Below are positions 23,268 to 35,009 of a stretch of 64,000 nt of DNA, one piece after another. The first letter of the stretch is position 1. The number at the start of each line of letters is the position of its first letter. The notes beneath the pieces were generated by a model that saw only the letters and a program-made list of their open reading frames with translations, was not told where the DNA came from and searched no databases. Both the position numbers and the translations under genes were made by a program. The stretch comes from Dermanyssus gallinae (taxonomy: Eukaryota > Arthropoda > Arachnida > Mesostigmata > Dermanyssidae), in the NCBI GenBank assembly GCA_003439945.1, contig QVRM01001794.1, positions 16,001-80,000 of the forward strand. The letters run 5' to 3'.

Positions 23268-23370
23268 ACACCGAAAATCCTGAAAGATATCGGAAAAGTA
23301 TAAAAGACGTTACAGGCGATCGACGAGAGGCCATGTTTTTGAGACAGATGATGTCTTTGGGCAGTTTTTG
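23268..23370 (+). pseudogene. Second, truncated copy of the nuclease-like 3' end
   Basis: Reading plus with one frame change gives ILKDI, then VTGDRREAMFLRQMMSLGSF. It aligns to LKDLSKRIQEVTSDRREGQF and LRQALSLAV at the end of the frame at 22559-23152. Only the last 35 or so codons are present. It directly follows the (AAT)n tract, so two insertions (or a tandem duplication) of the same element ended at neighbouring (AAT)n sites. Confidence 0.65.
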
Positions 23371-23377
23371 ATTGATT

Positions 23378-23453
23378 TATTGTTCGCTTGGCATGTATAC
23401 CTGAATACACATGTTACCCTTTTATATCAGGGGCGCTTAGAGCGGCAGCATAA
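23378..23453. repeat. Short dispersed repeat, copy 1
   Basis: Matches 34742-34815. The core ACCCTTTTATATCAGGGG with the following CGCTTAGAGCGGCAGCAT is identical in both; the preceding ~40 bases (CGCTTG(G/A)CATGT...TACA) are similar. Function unknown. Confidence 0.85.
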
Positions 23454-23647
23454 AGCATAAAATAAGCAGTTCGTTTTGGCAGGTGGTTCGTCACCTTTAT
23501 TTGGCGCCAGTTGGAGCCGCCGCCGCCGAGCATTTCGTTCAGCAATGCTATTCGTTGTTGAAGCCATTATTCCGTCTGCGCTCGCCTGAGTTGTTGCCTA
23601 TGCCTCGCTGCACAATCGTCTTTTGTTTGTTTTTCCTATTCTTCTTT

Positions 23648-23673
23648 TGCTGCTGCTGCTGCTGCTGCTTCTC

Positions 23674-23725
<52 letters not shown>

Positions 23726-23778
23726 GCAGTTGTTGTTATCGTTGTTGTTGTTGTTATCGTTGTTGTTGTTGTTGTTGT
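23648..23778. repeat. (CTG)n then (TTG)n microsatellite
   Basis: About seven CTG units, a short break, then TTG units interrupted by single GCA and ATC triplets. Long hydrophobic frames here are artefacts. Confidence 0.95.
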
Positions 23779-23789
23779 ATTTTTCGTCC

Positions 23790-25365
23790 GCTACCGAAAG
23801 TATTGCGGTGGTGTGTCACTGTCGCTGGTACCTGTTTACACGCTTAGGCCACAGAGACGTTTTCAGTTGGTCTCGGTCCGACTTGGCAGCCAGTCGTCTA
23901 CCGGTTGCCGTATCTACATATCGCATCGCGCCTGTCTGCCGCGGGTAGAGATATCAGGCTCGGGCAAATAGGAAGACAGGAGCGCTAACAAAGAACGACC
24001 GGAAGCACCGACCGACCGGAGCGGAGTTCGATGGACGGGGAATATCTCCAGCGTTTTGTTTCTCGTGTACAATACGCTTCGGTCCAGTTGCGCTGCGACA
24101 TCATACCTGCCCGCATCGCCTATGTCTATTGCCCAACATTTCTGAACGTAAAATATAAGCCCTTATGTAAGCTGATGCAACCGTTGCTCTCTCTCGCTCT
24201 CCCTATTTTGCTCTCTTTGCTTTTGATATATCTGCATAGCATTTAGTTCTAGTCCTGACAGACCGTAAAGAACGACAAAGCAGAAGAACAAGAAGAACAC
24301 ACACAGTAGAGGTAGTTTTTACAGTGTTTGCGAGAGCAGGGCAACTAACTGCAAGTTCCAAGCTCGGAGTCCTGCAACGGTGCTTCATATACTTATTTGC
24401 GTTCATTTTCATTTTCTACTGGACAAATAGTAAGCATATACATTTCGCTACATATTTCGGCAACATGTTGAGCATAGCTGAAGCGATGCCGACAGCCAAT
24501 GCGTACAATTGCTTATGCTGTATGTACAATTTTAATTATAATGTTATAAACACGCCACTGTTTGCAGTAACGGTAGCAGAACAAACAGAAAATTATTCAA
24601 TATGAGAGTAGTGGATAAACATGTGACGTTTAGCCTTCGAGATTCTTGTCATTATAATTATCGTCGTAATTTCAATAATATCCTCAACATAATCAATTCA
24701 TTTTATTGTTTCGTTTCTTCTTCTATCTTCTCTCCTCTGTTTTTATACGTCTCTCTTTATAAATATATATATATATATATATCACTCCACTTTTCCCATA
24801 TATAGCTGTCTCTCTATCTCTCTCCCCTTCTCTCCCTTCCTCTTCCCTCACTCTCTGTCGATGCTGCTAAGTAGGATTAGGTAGACGAGGTAATTAAATT
24901 GTGGCGCCTCGGAAGAGTTTTCGGGAAGACCAACGACCAGCCCCGCCGAGTGAACGAATGAAAGGACCACTTCAGCACCGGCAGCAGTAGGAGAGTAGAT
25001 TCTCGTTCGATCCCAAGCACGCTCCACCCTTTTAGGGGGCGGCAGCTGACTGCGGTCGGTTGGGCCTACCCGTTGGGTTACCTAGTCGCCCAGCCCACCC
25101 CCGGCTCCAGCCATTTGGGGTGCAGACAAAATCAGTGACAGTAAGCCAGAGTGCGGGAGATAGAAAAGCCGCAGCGGGCCGGGGAAGAGGTAGTCGAAGG
25201 ATTTCGTATCGCATTTGGTTCGGCGACCTCGCACGAAAGGTGGCTCCAACGGTTCAGAGTGCACAACCAACCGGCCGGATAGCCATACTTCGACACATCG
25301 CACACGCAGGTTGAAACACACCCACACACAACACTACCTTCCTCTTGCACATACACACACGCTAT
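23790..25365. other. No gene seen; GC-rich stretch 24890-25330
   Basis: The 5' half holds CT-rich low complexity (near 24190 and 24800-24850) and a short AT tract near 24763-24782. From about 24890 the sequence becomes GC- and CpG-richer than its surroundings. No defensible coding exon. Confidence 0.4.
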
Positions 25366-25370
25366 CACGT

Positions 25371-25371
<1 letters not shown>

Positions 25372-25411
<40 letters not shown>
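25372..25411. repeat. (AT)n microsatellite
   Basis: About 40 bases of AT dinucleotides, preceded by a CA-rich stretch (25310-25360). Confidence 0.95.
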
Positions 25412-25413
<2 letters not shown>

Positions 25414-25414
25414 C

Positions 25415-27800
25415 TGGTTGCTGTGTCGAGGGGCGCTTTCGATAGATGAGCGGAAAGTGGTTAAGCGTAATTGCTTTCTCTATCTTCCACGCTCTAAAGG
25501 AAACCACACATCGCAATCGACCCTACGTGACTTCCTTTAACGGCGAGATCTGCAGCGTTGCTCTTGAGGAAACTTTTCAAAAGGGCAATCAGCAATCATG
25601 CTCACATGGTTTGTTACACGAGTTGCTTCACTACTCCTTCAAGTGCCAAATAATGGTAGATATTCAGTAGAATGTAGCAATAGTGTGCTTCGTTCTAAAT
25701 CCAGCATCGCATTCTCTCCGGTGCGCCGTGTGATGCTCACTGATGAACGAAGCCAGTAGTATGATAGTTTAGACCCGATGTGGCCGAAGAAGTACATGCC
25801 CTTATGGAAATATGCGTTTTAGTGCACAATACATGATAATATATTACTGTGTACTATCACTCGAGCGCGGCTTAAGTTGCTACGTCTTTGCTCAGCTTAT
25901 CTACCTGGTTCCTTCGGTGGATAGGTATGTCGGAGGATCGAGAGACGCTCCCTAAGTAAGCGCCCTCTACCCGCATTGCTCCCAGTTTTTAGCTGTTGAT
26001 TCATATGCGTCTTGCATAGCGTACCGGTGATTAGAAACTCGTCTCAACTAAGGAGGGTCTTTGATCGCTGGTGCCTGACACACATGCACTTGTCCACATG
26101 AACAGGGCATACGGTGGTTTCAGGCATAGCAGATAGCTAAAGGCCAAATATTTTAAAAAGTTGTCTGGACCTGGAGAAACTGTAGACACAAAACATTGCA
26201 TGCAAACAGGCCGATAGAAGCGTTTAACGAAAGATCCTTTGGATTATATTTCTCTACGAGTACTGTGTTAAAAACATGGCACATTCTCTGTCATATGTGC
26301 GCAATGAAACCCGTAATGCTAAGGTGAAAATCTAGGTTAACGTATGACATTTAGAGCAATCACAAGTTCCAAGTATTTCCCATTGCTTAAAACCGTAAAT
26401 TCCGGCCTAAGTCTAATTACAGCTTCGTTTTATTATCGTTGTGTCCTTCGCATGCTAGCTAGAAATTTGCATCTAAAGTGACCGTTAGAGGAATAATACG
26501 GGCATACGTCTAAATTTCATTTGAGTTTTATTAATACAAATTGAAGCTTTATACCGATTTCCGTATATGTGCACATGTATATAGGCAGACGTGGTTGAAA
26601 TCACAAATTAAGATATATAGATGTATATATTTTTTTTCATTGTGGTAACAATGCACGCTCCCTTGCGACAGCGTGATCACTGCATTAACTGAAGTGTAAG
26701 TTAAAGCACACAGTTACAAATATATAGCATTTAGTTATATATAGATCTTAGCTTAAGTATTAAAACAGTTCGTTTTTGTCTGAACTGTAATCCTAGAAGA
26801 TAAAAAAATTATAATAAACACGAATTTGGTGGAAGCTGCCTCTTAAGCTAGGTACCAAAGTGTTACTAATTTTGTTACAAATTGCATATGTTTTTCCACT
26901 CTGTAAGCTAGTACGAGTGGCGCGACTGTTGGAGACAATATTTGACTATGCACCTAACAAAGGTGATTTAAATAAATTAATGAATATTTGACTATTGAAA
27001 TAATTTTAATATAAAAATTATTATTGCGGCATTTACGCGTGGTTCTCGTACCTCCCCCAGTGAAAATCATTGCCGCCGTTGTTGTTCCTTGTATCTCTTG
27101 CCGACTTGCTAGGTCGACCGTATAATAGTTTCATTGTTAGACATTTATTTCAATTTGAATATAAATCAAAAATAATTTTACTCTGCGCACAAAAGCTAAA
27201 CAGTGCAGACGTATTTCTAACTGAGCTCTGTAGCACCCTTCTGAAATGCTCATTTTCTTCCAAAGTGCATGGCGCTGACCGGCAGCGTTAATAGGGTGTC
27301 GTTTGCAATTAAGATTTGAAGCTTAATAGTGAGCAATTTATGGTGAGTTACCAATGGATGTCGGTACCCAGACCTCTGCATCTTCCGACCAGCATTGACA
27401 ATCCCAAGGGGTAACAGATTACGGACTGGGCATCAGGGCCGGCGGACGTTAGGGCCGAATCACACTTAGAGTGAAAGTAGCGGAGACGCCAACTGTCGCA
27501 GATGTGTCCAGGGGGGTCCAATCCCAGATTAGACAGCAGGGGGGGAGAGAAGGATAACCATTCGTGAAGTCATCAAAATAGAGACGGGAACCTGAAAGTC
27601 CGACTGGAGAGGGCAGAGCGGTTTGCGACTCCCGTAGCCAGCGTAGCGGGGCCCAATAGGCGAACTGCCGGATGGGGAACAGCTTCCGGAGACTAAGGTC
27701 GATCCCATGTTACATAACACGGAGGTAAAAACAAAGCTAAAAACGGCGCTCCCGCTACCGAAACAGTTAAAACTACAGGAGATTGGACCGCGTCTAAGAA
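25415..27800. other. No gene seen
   Basis: More than 2 kb of AT-rich sequence with frames of 76 codons or fewer. I recognise no transposon motif or repeat. Confidence 0.45.
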
Positions 27801-27810
27801 GGTCCGGAGC

Positions 27811-28110
27811 GTGGTTGTTGGTCGTCAGTGCCCTTCGGACGAGGGCAAGACAACAAAACTCGGCGCGATAGCCTGCAGGCCAGCGGAATGGCTCCGCCTT
27901 ACCGTGTGCTACAGGTGCCAATGGCCTGACTATCTAGCGGACCATGACTGTTACGCATTTGAAGAAGTTGCCCGTTTTTCACGGATCGCGACTATTTAGT
28001 CAAGGAGTGCACGAGCGCTGTCACGATCTGGCCACGTCTGCGGCACGGTCGATGGCTACCGCGCGGATCGGGACTCCGGCCGGAAGCCGGCAACTGACTG
28101 TGGTGCTCTG
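27811..28110 (+). pseudogene. R1-like ORF1 (gag-like) zinc-knuckle fragment
   Basis: An open plus frame reads KTTKLGAIACRPAEWLRLTV directly before CYRCQWPDYLADHDC. This has the context of the first zinc knuckle of R1-type ORF1 proteins ('VGW..CRVRE....T.RCYRC..FGH.A..C'). Here the GH part is altered, but the spacing C-X2-C...H-X-C is nearly kept. A trace of the following knuckle region is seen in another frame near 28000-28050 (SGHVCG). Frameshifted and inactive. ORF2 does not follow directly. Confidence 0.5.
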
Positions 28111-28199
28111 TATAGGTTTTAATCAACGGGGACAGCCATCACTTCACCGGCATTCCGTCAGCGACTTCGATTGTGAGTAGCCTATTGTAGGATAGCGTA

Positions 28200-30860
28200 G
28201 TCCGTTAAGCAGCGCGGGCATATACATTTATATCCTCTGTTGGCGGCAATGCTGAAGCAAACTAAATACAGGGCGCCAAATAGAGGATGCCGCCACCCTA
28301 CTAGCGAAGACGCGGGAAGCCACTAAATGCGCGGGCAATCTGTGAGTATATAAGGAGGCATGAGAATAAATGAGTCAGTAGTCATTGGTGCGATCCAGGC
28401 AGAGGGCGTGTGTTATTTGAGCGCGAGAATGGCGAACTCGTAACGGTCGCCGCCCGGTCATGGGGGTGGTGGACACTACACCTATGCCGGTAGAAGCGTT
28501 GCTGCCGGCCGTTTGCTGTTTTGCTATACCCTGTCTTGGCCTCAAGTCCATTTTCCTGACACCAGTCAGTCAATTGATATAGATATATCTGAAAGGAAAG
28601 CTGAGAGGAGGAAATTTTGTAACTAAATATAAACTAATAATTTGCGTAAAGGGTATGCGAGAGGGGGCATTTACATCTGGAAGTACGTCAGCTAGGTCTG
28701 GCTATATATTAACTGCATAGAAATGGGTTTGCTGTGTTCCCCTGCGCTACCCTTATTCTCTGTCTGACGGCTTCTGAGATATAGCGTTCACCGTTCTCTA
28801 TTATTGTAAGGTTATAGCCTAAGCATGTAGTGTGGATCGAATTTCAGACCAGGATCTTAAAAATTTTCAAAACGTGACTTTGTCGTGTAACGTCTTACCG
28901 AAATTGAGTTAAGTGTTTTGTATGTCGCGATCGTAAGAGATTCTCCCCTATAATTTTTCTATAACAAAAATCGTTTGTTCAAAAGCACCAGGTACTTATT
29001 CGTTAGTAGAGATACTTTCTTTGTTAAAATAAGTTGTAAAGTATTGTAACTAGAAACAGGGCCAGCTTTTTTGTTCGACCAAATATGTTCCTCAACTAAA
29101 ATATTAACTAAAAGACAGACTTTGTGTTTCTCTGGGGTAATATGACCTGCATTATCTTATATTCTGTAAAATGTATGAAATCTTTGAGCGTGTTTGTCTA
29201 TAGACAAATGTGTATGTAACTATGTATTAAAATATAAGTATCTATAATAAATATTGTGATCAATTGGTGTTTTAATTTCTGAAGGGGCAAATGAGGCAAC
29301 ACTAGACTCCACCGGAATTACAGAGGCAATCCGAGCACGGTGGTTGCTGTAACTGCTCGGTTGAGAGTCAAGCGATGTTACGCGGCTGTGTTCGAAGTTG
29401 AGATTGGGTTCGAAAGCCTTTTCATTGATAGTTAACATCGCTTAGGGGAGGATGCGAGTCATGATATTGCTAACGGCTTATAAGCAATATACCGTTAACA
29501 GTATCATCCAAGAATTAACCATATATAATAAGATCACCAGCGTAGTTTTCATAATGTTTCCAGTTTAAACGTGGTTTGCTGAGCTCAATTGTTCAGGCTG
29601 CCTTACGACTAGCTCCTTTACCCATGGAGCCAATAGTATCACACTCCGGCGGAGAAGACTAAGTAGTCGTCGACTAATCACCTTGACACTACAGCAAAAG
29701 CGACACATTATACGTGGTGACAAAATAAGCGAAAGTGATGATGGCGCCCATCATATCCGAGAAATCGCCGGGAACACAGAAAGGAGCAGCGTTCTATAAC
29801 TGCTGGAAGCCGAAGCACTTAAGGTGTATTTATGTTTATCTTGACGAAGATATGGACCCTAAAATGATTCGACCTGAAGTGCTTTCACGGTTTCCATCTG
29901 GTGTGAGCAAGCAACGATCGGGGAAGCCCCTTGTGGGGGTGTATCTGTTTTTATTAGGCCGTTAGTAAGATTAGTGAATGTGAAGTTAGCCGCGGAAAAC
30001 TTTATTGCTGTTGCGCTGTCGAGTTTAAGTGGTTGCGGCTTATGTCAGACCCATTGACGTTGAGTCAAAATCATGACGGAGCGTATTATCATAAGAGTAT
30101 TACAGAGGGGATTATTGGGACCAAAGGACAGAAAATCAGAGATAATTAAGTGAATGAACGGTAGCGCATGGCTGTATTTTTTAGAGAGCTAACTAAAAAA
30201 TACGGTACGCGCATACGGACGCCACTGCAGAAAACTCGTCTGTAAGAGTGGGCCGTTAGTATGGGGCTCCAACCCGCCAAACTCGCATGGCTTCAATCGA
30301 TTGGAACGGAGAGTAGTCTACCGGGATGCTTTGCTGGTCTTGTTCTGTAAGAACGGTTTTTCTTCACTTTGGCGTGCAGCATGTTCTTAATAGACGCATA
30401 GCAACATGACGGTCCGTTCGTCAACTGTACTAGCCAGAACGAGGACAGCCGCCATGCTGACTGTTCTATAGGCCACTGTGATCCTCAAAGCGGCTAGTCA
30501 TTGGGCTTTGCGGGGTATCGACCTGTTGCTGGCTGCGGACAGAGCAATTGACGGCCACACCGGCGTAGCGAATAAAACTATGAGCTCAGCCACCGCTACA
30601 ATGGGGCGCCTCTTGACTCCCGTAGTTGTTTGGCATCAGCCGGCCTATCTTGTCCGAGACGTTAGTAGCCTTTTTTGCTTCCAGACGTATGTGAGGTTAG
30701 CCTTGTATTCCCTTGTCCAGAGCATTCCAAGATAGCAAAATTTCTTTCGACGCCAGTACATATTAGGCCTGCCCCCTTATCCAGCTGGCGAGCTACGCTC
30801 AGTTTCAGTTCATAGGGTGAGCGGGCCTGGACGACCACGTGAGGTCGTCTTGGCAAACTC
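28200..30860. other. No gene seen
   Basis: Frames up to 85 codons with no known motif. An imperfect inverted repeat with 16-base arms lies at 29461-29506. Near 30950-30860 (minus) the peptide WNEEIALAKNAASG resembles the R1 'WWNEEIA' block after the endonuclease, but it is isolated. Confidence 0.4.
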
Positions 30861-31196
30861 GAAGTTGCAACTTGTTCGTGCTATTGCGCCTGGTGGCTTT
30901 TCGCCTGGCCCAGATGCAGCATTTTTGGCTAACGCAATCTCTTCGTTCCACTAGTGCGTTGTTGGGGCCAGTCGGCGGCCTTCAGATGTTCCGCTAAAAC
31001 CTTTTGGAACATTTCCTGCACGAATGTTTGTCAACCTGGCCCGGAGCGTTTTGTTATCCTGTGGATTCTACCTTGACGTCCTGCTTAAGGCGAAAGGAAG
31101 TGTTTAGTTGATAGTCTTCCTGACGTCATATTATATACAGTAGTAGTCAATCAATAATTAAGTGGCGGCTATCTAAGTACTATCCAAGCAGATCCC

Positions 31197-31678
31197 TTGG
31201 GATCTACGGCTCTGGAGAGCGCAGTCCGTCGTGCGGATTCCTCTATCTTTCAGAAGGACGCACAACGTCAGATACTAGACGCTTGGAACAACAGATGGTT
31301 GGAGATCCAGGCGAGCCGGCCGGTTTCTGGACTCGCTTCATTATCCCGGATGTTCGGGAGTGGTGCAAATGGCGAGAGGGATCACTGCCGTACCCTCTGA
31401 CCCAATTTTTGACGGGCCACGACACCTTCAGAAAATGCCTAGATCGTATCGGACGTGCCCCGTCGCCAGCATGCATTATATGCGACTCAGGAGAAGAAGA
31501 CGACGTTAAACACACCTTCGCAGTATACGTGGCTTTCAGCTCGGACAGGGCGGAGCTGGCGCGGCTCTTAGACCGGGAACTCCCAGTCACATGTCAACAA
31601 ATGGCTCAAGCCCTCTTGCACAACACCCAAAGCCGGCACGTCATGAAGGATTTTGCCGCGACCCTCACTTTTAACTAA
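31197..31678 (+). pseudogene. R1-like ORF2 C-terminus
   Basis: Two plus frames overlap. The first ends near ILDAWNNRWLEIQAS (31280-31320). The second continues with GFWTRFIIPDVREWCKWREG, LTQFLTGHDTFRKCLDRIGR, ACIICDSGEEDDVKHTF and a helical tail ending at 31678. This is the R1 C-terminal order 'LD.W...W', '(G)RWT..LIPD...W', 'TQFLTGHG.FR.YL', 'C..C....ED..H..F..C'. One frameshift separates the two parts near 31300. The RT palm is missing upstream, so it is 5'-truncated as is usual for non-LTR insertions. It belongs with the copies at 37.3 and 45.1 kb. Confidence 0.8.
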
Positions 31679-31895
31679 CATATTTGGCGCATCCGCGATG
31701 TGCGCTCTGTCCACGCAACCCTAAGGGCAAAGTAAGGGTTGACGTAGTATTAAAGAACGGTTCCAGCTCCTCGCCTCTTCCTGAAGCTATTTAGGTCAGA
31801 GGTGTTTAGTGGGTATTATGTCAACAACATCGGCATTGAGTCCCACACTACCCGCTACGGGTGTGCGTAAACGCATTTTTCCTCTCACCACCAAA
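31679..31895 (+). other. 3' UTR of the R1-like element
   Basis: Directly after the ORF2 stop. It contains TTTAGTGGGT (31808) followed about 25 bases later by GAGTCCCACACTAC and ends near an A-run at 31892. The copy at 38.3-38.7 kb has the same pair (TTAGTGGGT then GAGTCCCATACTA) at a comparable distance from its stop. Confidence 0.6.
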
Positions 31896-32395
31896 AAAAA
31901 GTAGTGTTCAGTAAGATTTTTTTCGTCAAATGGTACGGTTCAGTATAAAACCTTAAGAGCATCCTCTCGTTTACAGATCTATGTGCGATTACATTCCGCC
32001 GCGGTGGAAGGTAGGGTTCGTACCTCGCCTACCCGTAAAGACGACCGCCTGCGCCCACCACCGCAAGGCATTCGAGTACCACTGCGCCTCGTCTGTTAGT
32101 GTCGGTAGACCCCCACGTAGTCGGAACAGCATTAAAATCTTCAGAAAAGACTGCCAGTGGCAGGAAGCACCTCCTAGGTGACCACTCATGTTCTGTAGCA
32201 TGTCTTCAAGATAATCAAGCTTTCCGATGGGCCTGTTTTATCAGAAGCAAAAATAAAAGCCAATCTTATCTATATCAATACAAAAGACATGTGATTCAAA
32301 ATGATTGTGTAAATCTGCCCGTTGCTCGGTAGCAGTTTACGGTGCTTTGACCTATACAGGTGTTTGCGGTCGTCAACCACCCATGCTGATATGCT
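31896..32395. other. Mostly unassigned; may hold endonuclease remnants on minus
   Basis: On minus, the bases below 32396 read AWVVDDRKHLYRSKH, a possible continuation of the endonuclease piece at 32396-32662. The rest shows nothing. Confidence 0.3.
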
Positions 32396-32662
32396 TCATT
32401 TGGCTAACTTAACGTTTGGCTTACCGATGAGAAAGGAAGCCACTCCTCTTTTTGCCACTATCTCCAGCATAACGTGAGATGCACGACTTCTTTTAACGTT
32501 CACTTGAGCTAGTTTAAGTTGCATCAAGACAGTTTTGAAACTTAGTAGCCCGGTTGTCTGCCGGCAGTGACCGTTTATTTTTCGCCAGGGTAGTTTAAAA
32601 CTCTCGTCGTCTTCAACAGGTGTGTTAACTGTTAGATCTGGCCTGTCTAGGGCATTATTCAT
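32396..32662 (-). pseudogene. R1-like ORF2 N-terminus (endonuclease start)
   Basis: An 88-codon minus-strand frame. Near residue 48 it reads LKLAQVNVKRSRASHVMLEI and then VAKRGVASFLIGKPN. This is the opening of R1-type APE endonucleases: 'LK.LQ.NLNRSR.A.DLL...V.E..VD..L.SEPN', where the Asn and the Glu-Pro are catalytic or structural landmarks. Here SEPN has become GKPN. Upstream residues may be the junction with ORF1. The RT relic at 33.0-33.5 kb lies on the 5' side of this piece on the same strand, the wrong order for one element, so two elements or a rearrangement are involved. Confidence 0.7.
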
Positions 32663-32989
32663 TGGGGATGTCGAGTCTGGAGGAGCTGCGAGGTTGACCT
32701 GACGCGCGGAGACTGGGCGGGTACCCAGGCCACCCAGTTGACGCTTGGCCTCTATTATTTTAAGCCGGTAGTCGGACCAGGGGTAAACAATCTTGCTAGC
32801 TTACGTGAATATCTTAGATTAAAATATAGGTAAACTTAGATTAACACTAGTAGGTTTTGAGCCTAAGAAGCTTTTGTAGACTTAAGTGTTAACTGTTTTG
32901 CTACAGCCCCGTTTGCCTGAACACAACCGTGGTAGTCCTGTCGGCGCAAAGCTTACTAGATGCTCTTGACAAAATATTCGATTGCCATA

Positions 32990-33457
32990 ATGACACCGGG
33001 GAGAACAACGAAGACAATAATCGTGAAGATTATGTTTGCCATTTATTTCTTCGTCGTAAGGTAAAGAGGTTGCGTCTTCTCAAACACCAGCTGAGTGGTG
33101 AGCGGAGTGGTCACGGTCAGTCCTATCGTGACCCTTCCCAGAGGCAACTTGGCGGCTTCAGCATAGACCAGCTTCTCTAACCCAGTAGGACAATTTAGGA
33201 AATTCTACACTTTTAAGGACATTTATTTCTGTAACGATGTTTTTCAGCACTAGACGCAATATGGACACTTGAACGACTCCTATCGTAAGTCTGTGCGCCC
33301 TATGGCCGGCCACCATAGTGCGATCGTAGAAGGCTACCACTTTTTCGACCAGTCTTTTTATGGTGTCTGATAAGCATGCTTGGCGATAAACCGGTGCCCC
33401 GGTTCCTTGCTTTTGGGTATACATTTTGCTAGTTTTTGCAACGCTTTTTCCGCTCAT
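32990..33457 (-). pseudogene. R1-like RT fragment
   Basis: On minus, the frame 33457-33158 reads LSDTIKRLVEKVVA ('LLDT..KL.EK.I'), then jumps over most of fingers and palm A to LTIGVVQVSILRLVLKNI ('T.GVPQGSILGPVLWNI'). A second frame below 33170 holds a possible altered YADD (KLVYAEAA) and QLVFEKTQPLYLTTKK ('L...KTE.V.LT.R'). So the RT is internally deleted, with the catalytic box mutated. Assignment to the R1 group fits the LWNI and EKT blocks. Confidence 0.6.
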
Positions 33458-33464
33458 TATTTTG

Positions 33465-34740
33465 AGCTATTAACTTTCAGCCTAGTAATTTCCGCCTTGC
33501 GTTGTTCCAGAAGCTGCTGTTGCTCCAGGCAACCGTCAAGACTACGCCCTCCGCTAGGGAATCCTTCCCCTCCTCCTCCTAGGCTTTGCAAGCTAGCTAC
33601 GCGTACTTGTCTGTATTTCATTATAGCGTATGCAAACTGTGAAACTGAAAATGTGTATGCACCCTGTTGTAACGGGTTCCACATGACATCAATAGATGAT
33701 GATGATGCCAGGTTGAATAAGACGTAATTATGTTCACTAGTTATCAGTTTTGCCTCCTTTACTCTCCAGGCCATTGCCTACGTAAAGGCGGTTACGTCCG
33801 CGAGGCTAAATTCTATGTAGGCTTGCTATAGGCTACTACTACTGCTACTGCTCTCTTCGTTCCATATGTTAGGCTTGAAGCCAGCTTGTCGAGAAATTCT
33901 CAGTTGAAAAGAAGCAGCTCTCTACGCCTTTACTCTCCCTAGCTCCACCCACGAGAAGCCATTTTTTGCTTGTTTTGCCTGTCGTCGGCAGCGTCCGAAA
34001 TACTCCCGTATACCACATCGCCGTCGCTACTGCCGTATATACTACACGGTCTGCTCTGCTTCTGGCGCGAGCCCTGTTCAAGGTCTGCACCTACATTTAG
34101 ACTTCGTCCCTTGCGTAAGGAAAAAGCTATGCTTGAGCAGTTGCGGGCGTTGACTGTGGCATAGTTGTGAAAATTCGTAGAAAGATTGTATTTGTCGGCC
34201 AAAGGATGTACCCGTAGACAGTTAAACACCAAGGAGGTCGGTCCGCTTCTTGGATGACTGCGTATGAGCGGAATCAATGGAAGGGTCACTTCCACCCGAC
34301 CGTGAGCACGCGATCGCTTAACGCTGGCGTAGTTTCAAGGTATCATCTTGGAAAATGTAGCTAGTACTCAAGATGCACTCGTTCTGTAGGGCTCGGCTGA
34401 CTCACTCGGCTGACCTATGATCTTTAATTTTCCTGACAGTCCTCTGCAATATGATGTATGCAAAATACGTCCTATATCGTAGTTTTCGTTACCGAATCAT
34501 CTACGTCATCGGGCAGACTTTAGACTCTTGCGGGTTTGTGTAACTCGTTTTTTAGATTTTATTTGCTCCTATAGAACTTTCCATGACCAAGTGGTTTCAC
34601 TTAATTTTAAAAAATTATGGAACTCCGCCGGCTTGTTTGGAAAATGTTGCCTGCTTATACACATCTTTCAACAACAAATCCGTGTGACAGCGTGAAGTTG
34701 CTAAGTACAGAACCCAAGTGCACTACGAGGTGTGGATAGA
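33465..34740. other. No gene seen
   Basis: Frames of up to 118 codons on minus (33939-34295) but without motif or low divergence to anything else in the window. Confidence 0.4.
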
Positions 34741-34741
34741 T

Positions 34742-34815
34742 TTATATTCGCTTGACATGTCTGCCTAAATACACAGAGTACCCTTTTATATCAGGGGCGC
34801 TTAGAGCGGCAGCAT
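34742..34815. repeat. Short dispersed repeat, copy 2
   Basis: Direct copy of 23378-23453; identical over the core TTTTATATCAGGGGCGCTTA and the following AGAGCGGCAGCAT. Confidence 0.85.
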
Positions 34816-34879
34816 GAGCGGACATATTTAGATGTCTATGGTTACTTTAACAGATGGTATGACAGCATGATCGCTAACC

Positions 34880-35003
34880 CTCAGGGATATAGTTGATAAT
34901 CTATTCTCAATGAGCATCGCTCAAAGAAAATTCGATAAACACCAGGAATCGAACCGGCGACACGCCGGTAGATGACGACCATGACTAGCGCACTAGCCTC
35001 CTG
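34880..35003 (-). repeat. tRNA-derived SINE-like module, unit 2
   Basis: On minus the sequence reads GGCTAGTGCGCTAG (A-box-like), about 30 bases, then GGTTCGATTCC (a perfect B box, plus positions 34945-34955), then a tail with GAGAATAGATTATC. A tRNA head without a matching acceptor 3' strand and with a shared tail is typical of SINEs. It is not a functional tRNA. Confidence 0.55.
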
Positions 35004-35009
35004 AATTGC

